Positions 1-7,801 of a stretch of DNA of 64,000 nt are shown here, in pieces. Position 1 is the first letter of the stretch; each line of letters begins with the position of its first letter. The stretch comes from Halobaculum limi. Lineage in GTDB: Archaea; Halobacteriota; Halobacteria; Halobacteriales; Haloferacaceae. A program made the translations under genes and the position numbers. The notes below the pieces were generated by a model. It ran no database searches and had not been told where the DNA came from. It was given only the letters and a program-made list of their open reading frames with translations. The DNA lies in NCBI RefSeq assembly GCF_029490015.1, contig NZ_CP120468.1, forward strand, positions 2,046,001-2,110,000, in the 5' to 3' direction.

Positions 1-116
1 AGGGGGCGGTTCCTTCGACGGCCTTAAGTGTCGCGTGGGCGGACGAGACGGTGAGACAGGCGTACGCCTGTTTCACTGACCCGTAGGAGCATTCCTGCGT
101 ACTACGGAGGTGAAAA
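1..116 (+). promoter_or_regulatory. Promoter and structured leader of the L1-L10-L12 operon
   Basis: A TATA-like CCTTAAGT at 22-29 predicts transcription from about base 50. The leader that follows can form two hairpins. The first (51-76) has twelve complementary positions per arm, one of them a G-U, around the palindrome ACAGGCGTACGCCTGT. The second pairs CCGTAG (81-86) with CTACGG (102-107). The second stem runs into the Shine-Dalgarno GGAGGTGA (106-113), four bases before the L1 start, so it could hide the ribosome site. In archaea, protein L1 is known to repress its own operon by binding an rRNA-like site in the mRNA. That this leader is that site is inference. Confidence 0.65.
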
Positions 117-755
117 ATGGCAGATTCAATCGAGGACGCAGTAACCCAAGCACTGGAGAACGCCCCCGCTCGCAACTTCCGCGAGACCGTGGATTTAGCG
201 ATCAATCTCCGGGACTTGGACCTCAACGACCCGTCGAATCGAGTTGACGACGAAGTTGTGCTTCCGGCCGGAACCGGCCAGGAGACACAGATCGTCGTCA
301 TTGCGGAGGGTGAGACAGCCCTCCGTGCGGAAGACGTCGCAGACGACGTCCTGTCGGGTGACGACCTCTCGGAGTTAGCCTCCGACGAGGACGCCGCCAA
401 AGACCTCGCAGAGGAGACCGACTTCTTCATCGCCGAGGCCGATATGATGCAGGACGTTGCGTCCAATCTCGGGCGCATTCTGGGGCCGCGCGGCAAGATG
501 CCGACGCCGCTCCAGCCTGACGACGACGTCGTCGAGACCGTCAACCGCATGAAAAACACCGTCCAGATTCGCTCTCGCGACCGCCGCACGTTCCACACGC
601 GCGTCGGCGCACAAGATATGAGCGCGGATGAGATCGCCGACAACATCGACGTGATCATCCGGCGGCTGGAAGCGGACCTCGAGAAGGGGCCGCTCAACAT
701 CGACGCGATCTACGTCAAGACGACGATGGGTCCGTCCGTGGAGGTGCCCGTATGA
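117..755 (+). CDS. rpl1: 50S ribosomal protein L1
   Basis: A 212-residue protein of normal archaeal L1 length. It carries the L1 signature [15 protein letters not shown] at about residues 117-131 and ends with a typical archaeal tail. L1 forms the mobile stalk that guides deacylated tRNA from the E site and binds helices 76-78 of 23S rRNA. In archaea it also represses translation of its own operon. A good Shine-Dalgarno (GGAGGTGA) precedes the ATG, which is less usual in this largely leaderless genome. The stop overlaps the L10 start by four bases (ATGA), so L1 and L10 are translationally coupled. Confidence 0.97.
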   Translation: MADSIEDAVTQALENAPARNFRETVDLAINLRDLDLNDPSNRVDDEVVLPAGTGQETQIVVIAEGETALRAEDVADDVLSGDDLSELASDEDAAKDLAEETDFFIAEADMMQDVASNLGRILGPRGKMPTPLQPDDDVVETVNRMKNTVQIRSRDRRTFHTRVGAQDMSADEIADNIDVIIRRLEADLEKGPLNIDAIYVKTTMGPSVEVPV

Positions 756-1795
756 GCAGTTCCGCACAGGAGCGCAAGACGGAGACGATTCCGGAGTGGA
801 AGCGCGAGGAGGTCGACGCACTCACGACGTTCGTCGACTCGTACGACGCCGTCGGCGTCGTCGACCTCACTGGCATCCCGAGCCGTCAGCTCCAGGATAT
901 GCGCCGCGACCTGCACGGGCAGGCCGAACTGCGGATGTCCCGGAACACGCTCATCCAGCGCACGCTGGACGAGGTCGACGCCGGCGTCGAGGAACTCGAC
1001 GAGTTCGTCTCCGGCCACGTCGGCCTCATCGGGACGAACGACAACCCCTTCGGGCTGTACAAACAGCTCGAGGCGTCGAAGACCTCCGCGCCCATCGGCG
1101 CGGGTGAGGTCGCCCCGAACGACATCGTCATCCCCGCGGGTGACACGGGGGTCGACCCCGGGCCGTTCGTCGGCGAACTCCAACAGGTCGGCGCTGACGC
1201 ACGCATTCAGGAGGGCTCCATCCAGGTGCTCTCCGATTCGCACGTGCTCGACGCTGGGGAAGTCGTCTCCGACGAACTCTCCAACGTGCTGGGCGAACTC
1301 GGCATCGAGCCGAAGGAAGTCGGGCTGGACCTGCGCGCCGTCTTCGCGGACGGCGTGCTGTTCGAGCCCGAGGAACTCGCCATCGACGTGGACGAGTACC
1401 GCGCGGACGTGCAGTCCGCCGCGGCGGCGGCGCGCAACCTCTCGGTCAACGCCGCCTACCCGACCGCCCGCACCGCGGGCACCCTGCTCGGCAAGGCCGC
1501 TGGCGACGCGAAGGCCGTCGGCCTGTACGCGGCCATCGAGGACGAGGAGCTCATCCCCGACCTCGTTGCCCGCGCGGACGCACAGCTGCGTTCGCTTGCG
1601 GCCGTCATCGACGACGACGAGGCGCTCCCCGAGGAGCTCCGCGGCGTCGAGGCGGCACCAGAGCCGGCTGCCGAGGAGGAGACGGATGAATCGAGCGACG
1701 ACGAGGACACGGAAGCCGAGCCTGCTGACGACGACGCCGACGACGATGACGACGACGGCGACGGCGCAGAAGGCCTCGGCGCGATGTTCGGATAA
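752..1795 (+). CDS. rpl10: 50S ribosomal protein L10 (acidic P0)
   Basis: A 347-residue archaeal P0/L10. The N-terminal RNA-binding domain contains the motif [12 protein letters not shown] (about residues 62-73). Then come the archaeal insertion and the helical spine that carries L12 dimers. The end is a long Asp/Glu-rich tail closing with EGLGAMFG, the shared P-protein ending that recruits translation factors. It anchors the L12 stalk on 23S rRNA next to the GTPase centre. The start overlaps the L1 stop, and L12 follows 18 bases downstream, giving the standard L1-L10-L12 operon. Confidence 0.97.
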   Translation: MSSSAQERKTETIPEWKREEVDALTTFVDSYDAVGVVDLTGIPSRQLQDMRRDLHGQAELRMSRNTLIQRTLDEVDAGVEELDEFVSGHVGLIGTNDNPFGLYKQLEASKTSAPIGAGEVAPNDIVIPAGDTGVDPGPFVGELQQVGADARIQEGSIQVLSDSHVLDAGEVVSDELSNVLGELGIEPKEVGLDLRAVFADGVLFEPEELAIDVDEYRADVQSAAAAARNLSVNAAYPTARTAGTLLGKAAGDAKAVGLYAAIEDEELIPDLVARADAQLRSLAAVIDDDEALPEELRGVEAAPEPAAEEETDESSDDEDTEAEPADDDADDDDDDGDGAEGLGAMFG

Positions 1796-1813
1796 ACACA
1801 ACTACACAGGACA

Positions 1814-2158
1814 ATGGAATACGTTTACGCAGCACTCATCCTGAACGAGACGGGCGAGGAGATCAACGAGGACAACATCACGTCGGTGCTCGAAGCCGCC
1901 GGCGTCGACGTCGAGGAATCCCGCGTGAAGGCCCTGGTGGCCGCGCTGGAGGACGTCGACATCGAGGAGGCCATCGACACGGCCGCCGCAGCGCCCGCCG
2001 CGGGCGCCGCGGGCGGCGCCGCTGGCGGCTCCGCCGACGAGGCGGACGCCGACGACGGCGACGACGAGGACGACGAGGAGGCCGAGGCCGACGAGGCCGA
2101 GGACGACGAGGACGACGACGAAGGCTCGGGCGAGGGCCTGGGCGAACTCTTCGGCTAA
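1814..2158 (+). CDS. rpl12: 50S ribosomal protein L12 (P1 type)
   Basis: A 114-residue archaeal P1/L12 protein. Residues 1-55 form the helical dimerisation domain that docks on L10. An Ala/Gly hinge and a very acidic segment follow, and the protein ends in EGLGELFG, the conserved factor-binding tail. It works as multiple dimers on the ribosomal stalk to bind and stimulate the elongation-factor GTPases. It is the third gene of the L1 operon. The Ala/Gly/Asp/Glu-rich second half is normal for halophiles. Confidence 0.97.
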   Translation: MEYVYAALILNETGEEINEDNITSVLEAAGVDVEESRVKALVAALEDVDIEEAIDTAAAAPAAGAAGGAAGGSADEADADDGDDEDDEEAEADEAEDDEDDDEGSGEGLGELFG

Positions 2159-2299
2159 CGCCGGCGAGTCTCCTCGACTCCGACGACAGACTCGAGTTCA
2201 CCACTTCTTTCGACGCCACACTCGCGAGCCGCAGGTGTGTCGATCTGGTCGGCGTCCAGTGCGAGCGTTGAAGTACGGGAACGGCACCAGCCACCAGCG

Positions 2300-3523
2300 G
2301 TGGTTCCCCTCTCCGAGTCTCCCGCAGGGACGCTCCTCGTCGCGTACACAGTCGGCGGGTGTCTGCTCGGCTGTTGTAGCGGCCTCGTCCCCGGCCTCCA
2401 CGCCAACAACTTCGCGCTCTTGCTCGCGGGGGCCGCGCCTACGCTCGACGCGCCGCCGCTCCCGCTGGGGTGTGCGATGCTGGCCGCCGGCGTCGTCCAC
2501 ACGTTCCTCGACGTGGTGCCGGCGCTGACGCTCGGCGTTCCTGACGCCGCGATGGCCTCCTCCGCGCTCCCCGCTCACCAACTCGTCACCGAGGGTCGCG
2601 GGCGTGAGGCGCTTCGGCTCTCTGCTGCCGGCTCCGGTATCGCGTTGTGCGTCTCGCTCCCGCTGGCGGTCGGCGTCACCGCGGGGATGCGAGTCGCGTA
2701 TCCGACGCTCAGCGCGTGGCCTCCGCTCGTCCTCGCGGCGGTGGCGGTGTTCCTCGTCGCGACGGAGGCGACGAACCGCCGCCGGGTCGCGGGCGCGGTG
2801 TCGTTCGCGCTGGCGACGGGGTTGGGACTCGCAGTCCTTGACGCGCCGACGGATCCGCTCGTCACGGCTGGCGGCGTGCTCGCCCCACTGTTCGCAGGGT
2901 TGTTCCGGGTTCCGGTGTTATTGCAGGCGGTCGGCGGGGCGGGCGTTCCGCCGCAGGCAGACGCGCGACTGGGTGTGACACGGCGTGAACTCGGTGCCGC
3001 CGCCGTCGCGGGTGCGGGCGGCGGCGCGGCCGTCGGCTACCTCCCCGGCGTCTCCGCGGGCGTCGCGTCCGTGCTAGCGCTACCGGCGACCGCCGGGCGC
3101 GACCCGGTGCGCGAGTACGTCGTCGCGACCAGCGGTGCGAACACGGCGACGGCGGTGTTCGCGCTGTTCGCTTACTGGGCGTTCGGGACGACTCGGTCGG
3201 GCGTACTCGTCGCGATGAACGAGGCAGGTGTTCCGGCGACGCTCACACCGCTGGTGGCGGCGCTCGTCGTCGCTGGTGCGGTCGGCGTCCTCGGCGTAGT
3301 CGTCCTCGGCGACGCGGCGCTTCGCGTGGTGGGCGCCGTCCCGACCACTCCGCTCGTCGGCGGTGTCCTCGTTGGCCTCGTCGGTCTCTCGGTTCTGTTC
3401 GCGGGACCGGCGGGCGTCGTCGTCCTCACGACCGCCACTGTCGTCGGATTCGTCCCAGTTGCGCTCGGCTGTCGGCGTGTACACCTGATGGGCGTGTTGC
3501 TCGGACCACTGATCCTCGCGTGA
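2300..3523 (+). CDS. TctA-like (COG1784-type) archaeal integral membrane protein
   Basis: About 407 residues with roughly ten hydrophobic segments and a near absence of Lys. The early GLVPGLHANN and later GYLPGVSAG motifs resemble the duplicated pore motifs of the TctA permease superfamily, in which an archaeal group stands alone without TctB or TctC. Substrate is unknown. I chose GTG at 2300, which gives MVPLSESPAGTLLVAYTVGG, because the in-frame extension from an ATG at 2237 adds a polar tail with no sign of conservation. It sits between the L1 operon and the zinc-finger/EF-1B pair. Neither partner subunits nor a binding protein are nearby. Confidence 0.7.
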   Translation: MVPLSESPAGTLLVAYTVGGCLLGCCSGLVPGLHANNFALLLAGAAPTLDAPPLPLGCAMLAAGVVHTFLDVVPALTLGVPDAAMASSALPAHQLVTEGRGREALRLSAAGSGIALCVSLPLAVGVTAGMRVAYPTLSAWPPLVLAAVAVFLVATEATNRRRVAGAVSFALATGLGLAVLDAPTDPLVTAGGVLAPLFAGLFRVPVLLQAVGGAGVPPQADARLGVTRRELGAAAVAGAGGGAAVGYLPGVSAGVASVLALPATAGRDPVREYVVATSGANTATAVFALFAYWAFGTTRSGVLVAMNEAGVPATLTPLVAALVVAGAVGVLGVVVLGDAALRVVGAVPTTPLVGGVLVGLVGLSVLFAGPAGVVVLTTATVVGFVPVALGCRRVHLMGVLLGPLILA

Positions 3524-3635
3524 GCGTCTGGAACGCGGTGTGATACGCGGATTGTTGTCACGGATCTCGGCCGCGTCCTGCTCTCGTGCCGGGTGAAAGA
3601 CAATCGTTAAAAGTCGTGCGACGGACTCTAGGCGT

Positions 3636-3821
3636 ATGAGCCAGCCAGAGTCCGAGCAGCGCTCTCAGCGGCGCTGTGTCTCCTGTGGCATCAACGTCGC
3701 CGGGACGGCCGCCGCGACGTTCAAGTGTCCCGACTGCGGCACCCAGATCAGTCGGTGTGCGAAGTGCCGCAAGCAGAGCAACCTCTTCGAGTGTCCTGAC
3801 TGCAGTTTCCGGGGGCCCTAA
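3636..3821 (+). CDS. Small zinc-ribbon protein (HVO_2753 type)
   Basis: A 61-residue protein with four CxxC knuckles (CVSC, CPDC, CAKC, CPDC), enough for two zinc sites. The pattern and the position immediately before EF-1B match the Haloferax small protein HVO_2753, known as a two-zinc protein of unknown role linked to swarming and biofilm phenotypes. The gene ends two bases before the EF-1B start, so the two are co-transcribed and probably coupled. An AT-rich CGTTAAAAG at 3604-3612 about 25 bases upstream suggests a near-leaderless transcript. A translation-related role is inference from the pairing. Confidence 0.88.
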   Translation: MSQPESEQRSQRRCVSCGINVAGTAAATFKCPDCGTQISRCAKCRKQSNLFECPDCSFRGP

Positions 3822-3823
3822 CG

Positions 3824-4090
3824 ATGGGGAAGGTCGCCGCGAAGATGAAGGTCATGCCGCAAAGTCCCGAGATCGACCTCGACGAACTGCAGGAGCGTCT
3901 GGAAGCGTCGCTCCCGCAGGGCGCAGAGATTCGCAACGTCGAGCGTGACGACGTCGCGTTCGGTCTCGTCGCACTCCTGCCTATGGTCGTCGTCCCCGAC
4001 GACGCCGGCGGCACCGAAGCCGTCGAGGAGGCGTTTGCGGGCGTCGACGGCGTTGAGAGCGTGAAGGTCGAAGAAGTCGGTCGCCTGTAA
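3824..4090 (+). CDS. ef1b: Translation elongation factor aEF-1 beta
   Basis: An 88-residue protein matching the archaeal EF-1B exchange factor. It starts with [15 protein letters not shown], has the conserved segment [16 protein letters not shown] at about residues 45-60, and ends in VEEVGRL. It swaps GDP for GTP on aEF-1A in the cytoplasm. Length and ends match the family. It lies two bases after the zinc-ribbon gene on the same strand. Confidence 0.95.
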   Translation: MGKVAAKMKVMPQSPEIDLDELQERLEASLPQGAEIRNVERDDVAFGLVALLPMVVVPDDAGGTEAVEEAFAGVDGVESVKVEEVGRL

Positions 4091-4286
4091 CTCCGGCACG
4101 ACACCACGGGACGACACGTCCCGAACTTCTCTACTCACTGCATACACGAGCGATAGCGACGAGCGACGTCGCCGTTCGGTGGTCGCTCCAAGTTGCTACG
4201 AACCGAAACCCGAAACCGGGGGACGGCGCTCAGATCGTGCGAAGGCTTCATAGTCCCTCGCCCACCTCTCTTTGACAGACGTTCAC

Positions 4287-4733
4287 ATGGGACTGTACGA
4301 CCGGATCCTCGTCCCGACCGACGGCTCTGACGGGGTCGAACGCGCCGTCCGCCACGCCATCGACCTGGCGGTCCAACACGGAGCGACCGTCCACGCACTG
4401 TACGTCGTCAACTCGGCGTCGTACGCCGGGATGCCGATGGAGTCGAGTTGGGAGGGTATCGACGAGATGCTCCGCGGCGACGCCGAAGACGCCATCTCGC
4501 TGGTCGAGGCGCTGGGCGACGACTACGACGTGCCCGTCGAGACGGCCGTCATCGACGGCTCACCGAGCAAAGAGATCGTCCGCTACGCCGAGGACAACGA
4601 CTGCGACCTCGTCGTGATGGGGACCCACGGTCGCGGCGGTATCGACCGCCTGTTGCTCGGGAGCGTCGCCGAGAAGGTCGTCCGCGGGTCGTCGGTTCCC
4701 GTCCTCACGGTTCGCGTGACAGACCCGCGATAA
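4287..4733 (+). CDS. Universal stress protein, UspA family
   Basis: A 148-residue single UspA domain. It begins MGLYDRILVPTDGSDG (the beta-1 nucleotide strand) and ends with the ATP-binding signature GTHGRGGIDRLLLGSVAEKV followed by VPVLTVR. The G-x2-G-x9-G-S motif is intact, so an ATP-binding form is expected. The ATG at 4287 is preferred over a TTG five codons earlier because family members start directly at the beta strand. It stands alone on the plus strand, facing the biotin ligase gene. Confidence 0.93.
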   Translation: MGLYDRILVPTDGSDGVERAVRHAIDLAVQHGATVHALYVVNSASYAGMPMESSWEGIDEMLRGDAEDAISLVEALGDDYDVPVETAVIDGSPSKEIVRYAEDNDCDLVVMGTHGRGGIDRLLLGSVAEKVVRGSSVPVLTVRVTDPR

Positions 4734-4780
4734 TCGTCGGAGGACTCGTCGCTGTTCTCGCCGATTCCTGCAACGGCCAG

Positions 4781-5782
4781 TTACTCTCCTGTAGGGCGGA
4801 GGTGTTCACAGTCGCCAGCAGTCACACGCACCGGCCCGCCGTCCGTCTCGACGACGAGTGCGCCGGGGAACTCGACGCCGACGGCGTCCCCCTCGACGAC
4901 GCCGCCAGGGGTATCGACTCTGACGCGTTGACCCACAGTGTCACCGTATTTTTCCCACTCCGAGACGGCCCCGCGGAGGTCGTCTCGGAGGTCGTCGAAC
5001 TCCTCGAGGATGCGCTGGACGACTACGCGCCGGTCGACCGGGTCACCGCGTTCTGCGAGTAGACTCGTCGCGCCGGCCTCCGGCGGGAGGTCCGCTGGAC
5101 GGACGTTCGCGTTCAGGCCAGGGCCGACGGCGAGCCACGAGACGCGGTCGGCCTCGCCCTCCATCTCGGTGAGGATGCCACAGAGTTTCTGTCCGCCGCG
5201 GTCGCCGCCCTCCCCGACGAGTACGTCGTTCGGCCACTTGATCCGGGCGTCGACGCCCGCCTCCCGGCAGGCGCGCGTGACGGCGACCGCCATCGCGAGC
5301 GTGTACGCCGGCGCGTGTGCCGGGGGAACGTCGGGGCGACAGACGACGGAGAGCCACACACCACCGGGTGGCGACACCCACTCACGGTCGAGTCGGCCGC
5401 GCGAGGCGGTCTGTTCGTCGGCGACGACAGCGACGTCGCTGGCTCCGTCGGATGCGAGCGTACGCGCGCGATCGTTTGTCGACCCCACGGTGTCGTGATA
5501 CTCGATCTGAAAGGGCGCGTCGAGGCCGTAGGTGATAGCCTCGCCGGAGTAGCCGTCGACGCCGGTGACGACGTAGCCGTCGTCGGTGCTCTCGACGTCG
5601 ACGCCCGCCGCGCGGAGGGCTTCGACGTGTTTCCAGACGGCCGCGCGAGAGACGCCCAGTCGCGCCGCCAGTTCCGGGCCCCGTATCGGTCCATCGGTGA
5701 GGGCAGCGAGGAGCGCACGTCGCGTCGCTGGCAGTCCGGCGTCGGTCGTGTCTGCCGCCGACTCCGATCTCTCGTCGGTCAC
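4781..5782 (-). CDS. birA: Biotin--[acetyl-CoA-carboxylase] ligase, BirA type
   Basis: A 333-residue protein with a complete bacterial-type BirA plan. Residues about 20-80 are a winged-helix domain (RGPELAARLGVSRAAVWKHV). The catalytic domain holds the biotinyl-AMP loop SRGRLDREWVSPPGGVW, then KWPNDVLVG and GLNAN. The C-terminal SH3-like cap is present. It attaches biotin to the carboxyl-carrier lysine of acyl-CoA carboxylases, and the DNA-binding domain suggests it may also repress biotin genes. The start overlaps the stop of the upstream stress-protein gene by four bases, so the two form an operon. Confidence 0.95.
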   Translation of the reverse strand: MTDERSESAADTTDAGLPATRRALLAALTDGPIRGPELAARLGVSRAAVWKHVEALRAAGVDVESTDDGYVVTGVDGYSGEAITYGLDAPFQIEYHDTVGSTNDRARTLASDGASDVAVVADEQTASRGRLDREWVSPPGGVWLSVVCRPDVPPAHAPAYTLAMAVAVTRACREAGVDARIKWPNDVLVGEGGDRGGQKLCGILTEMEGEADRVSWLAVGPGLNANVRPADLPPEAGATSLLAERGDPVDRRVVVQRILEEFDDLRDDLRGAVSEWEKYGDTVGQRVRVDTPGGVVEGDAVGVEFPGALVVETDGGPVRVTAGDCEHLRPTGE

Positions 5783-6231
5783 GGCGAGTCGCGACCGGGG
5801 TTCGCCGGCGTGAGTTCGCTCGAACGCCCGTCCGCCCGGACCGTGATCACCGTCGCGTCGAGTTTCCCTTTCAGATACGATTCGATGTCTGGGTCGGAGA
5901 ACAGTTTCCGCAGCGTCCGCCGCCAGCGACTCGCCTGTTTCGCACCGATGACGACGACGTCCGCGCGTTCGGCGGCGACCTCGTCGAGGATGGTCTCTTC
6001 GACGAGAAACCCCCGGCGGACGACGTATCTGACGCTCGGGAGGTGGCCGAACTCGCGTTCGACCGCTCGTTTCAGCCCGGTTCGCGACACCTCGTTGGTA
6101 TCGTGATACAGATCGACGTGGAGGACGGTCAACTCGGCATCGCGTTCCTCCGCGACCCGGATGGCCTCACCTAGCGTCGCCTTTGAGTGCTTGCTGAGGG
6201 GGTATCGCACAGGAACGACGACAAGGGTCAT
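5779..6231 (-). CDS. Universal-stress-protein-like UspA domain protein
   Basis: A 150-residue UspA-fold protein starting MTLVVVPVRYPLSKHSKATL. The usual ATP loop G-x2-G-x9-G-S/T is replaced by GAKQASRWRRTLRKLFSDPD, so ATP binding is doubtful. The C-terminal hydrophobic strand (ATVITVRA) is kept. It is the first gene of a two-gene operon with birA (ATGA overlap). The function is unknown, and the pairing with birA may simply be transcriptional convenience. Confidence 0.8.
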   Translation of the reverse strand: MTLVVVPVRYPLSKHSKATLGEAIRVAEERDAELTVLHVDLYHDTNEVSRTGLKRAVEREFGHLPSVRYVVRRGFLVEETILDEVAAERADVVVIGAKQASRWRRTLRKLFSDPDIESYLKGKLDATVITVRADGRSSELTPANPGRDSP

Positions 6232-6306
6232 TTACAGACTGGTTGCGGCCGCGCGGCTAAATACTTCCTCTCCCGTGCGAGAATCTGTCTCGCGCTCAGT
6301 CCTCGG

Positions 6307-7710
6307 TCAGCGATCCGACGGTACGGCGTCGTCTGCCGTCGCTTTGCTGCCGGAGACGCGACGGATGCGTCCCGCTATCCGTGGGTCGATTCCGTGGTCG
6401 CGGATGTACGCAGCGAGTACGTCGTGTTGGATACCGAACTCGCCCGCGCGGTGGCGTTCGTCGATGCTGGGGAACTCGTGGTCCGAGTGGAGGAGGTACT
6501 CCGCCGTGGCGACGCGGTAGATGCGTTCGGGGTCGACGGCCTCGCCGCCGACCGTCGCGTCGACGAGTTCGGCCTCATCATCGTCCCAGACGACCTGAGC
6601 ACCGCTGAGGTGGCCGTGCCACCAGTCGTCCTCGCCGAAGTCGACGACGGCCGCCGACATCTCGCGGAACGCGTCGAGCAGTTCCGCGCCGGTGAGTTCC
6701 GCGACGACGACGGGTTCCTCGAACGGAAGGACGGAGATGAGGTCCGCGAGCGTCACCTCGCCCGACAGGGGGTGGCCGAGGCGGAGGCCGCCGGCGTTCT
6801 GCAGACCGACGTCGGCATCCGCGGCCTCCCGGTAGGCGTCCGCGACGAGGTTCCCGATCCGACACTCGCCGCCGTGGATGGCCGCCTCCGTCCGCTCGAT
6901 GGGGTCGTCGACGACGCCGACCGTCTGGTCGAGGCCGGCGGCGGCGATGCGTTCGCGTAGGCCGTCGGCGACCGTCGTATCCACGGGCGCGTCGTCGGGG
7001 TGGTGGCGCGTCACGCTCGCGCCCGACTCGTCGAGGGTGACCTCGAGGACGGTGTGCCCGTTGACGCCCGGCCGGGTGCACAACACGCCGTCGACCTCTT
7101 CTGCCCGTTCGCTGTGGACGTGGCCACCGAGGACGAGGTCGACGCCGTCGATGCGTGCGAGGTCGTCGTCGCCGCCGCCGAGGTGGGAGGCAGCGACGAC
7201 GTAGTTGACCCCCTCCGCGCGCAGGTCGCTGACGGCGTCGCGTGCGGCCTCGTACGGGTCGGTGAACGTCATCTCGGCGGCCATCGGGTTCAGCGAGTCG
7301 GTCGCCGGGTCGGTGACGCCGAAGATGCCGATGCGGTCGCCGTCGACGTGTTCGACCGTCCACGGGACGACGCCCTCGGACTCGCCGAAGGGCTGGCCGT
7401 CTTCGTCGTAGACGTTCGCGGAGACCCACGTCTGCGGCGAGTCGGCGACGATGTCGCGGGCGGCGTCGGTGCCGAAGTCGAAGTCGTGGTTGCCGAACGT
7501 CTCCACGTCGGTGCCGACGGCGTGGTAGAAGTCGACCGCCTGGCGGCCTTTCGCGACGGTCGCGGCGACGCCGGGAGCGGTGTCGTCGCCGGTGCCGACC
7601 ACGAGGGCGTCCGACCCGTCGAGCGAGTCGATCAGTCCCGCGAGGCGACCCGCGCGCTCGGGGTCGTCGTAGACGTTCTCGATATCAGAGTAGTGAACGA
7701 ACCGAGGCAT
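6307..7710 (-). CDS. 5'-nucleotidase / UshA-like metallophosphoesterase, cytoplasmic
   Basis: A 467-residue, two-domain member of the 5'-nucleotidase family. The metal site is read as HYSDIE (residues 6-11), GTGDD (39-43), GNHDFDFG, ASHLG and GGHVHSE. The C-terminal substrate domain has NAGGLR and PFEEPVV. No signal peptide is visible, so it should act inside the cell, unlike bacterial UshA. The first motif differs from the canonical HTND-x-H: glutamate stands where the second histidine ligand is expected. It probably removes phosphate from nucleotides or a cyclic nucleotide. The substrate cannot be read from sequence. Confidence 0.88.
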   Translation of the reverse strand: MPRFVHYSDIENVYDDPERAGRLAGLIDSLDGSDALVVGTGDDTAPGVAATVAKGRQAVDFYHAVGTDVETFGNHDFDFGTDAARDIVADSPQTWVSANVYDEDGQPFGESEGVVPWTVEHVDGDRIGIFGVTDPATDSLNPMAAEMTFTDPYEAARDAVSDLRAEGVNYVVAASHLGGGDDDLARIDGVDLVLGGHVHSERAEEVDGVLCTRPGVNGHTVLEVTLDESGASVTRHHPDDAPVDTTVADGLRERIAAAGLDQTVGVVDDPIERTEAAIHGGECRIGNLVADAYREAADADVGLQNAGGLRLGHPLSGEVTLADLISVLPFEEPVVVAELTGAELLDAFREMSAAVVDFGEDDWWHGHLSGAQVVWDDDEAELVDATVGGEAVDPERIYRVATAEYLLHSDHEFPSIDERHRAGEFGIQHDVLAAYIRDHGIDPRIAGRIRRVSGSKATADDAVPSDR

Positions 7711-7801
7711 TCAGTCAGTTCCACCGTTCGGGCAGGCGGGCAAGAACGCTCCGGGATCGAATCGATCACAGCGACCAGATCAGGTCGCGGTCACGCCTCG
7801 G

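Noticed and set aside
710..1801. A long antisense open frame over the L10 gene
   Set aside because: High-GC codon bias leaves antisense frames open; L10 on the plus strand is certain.
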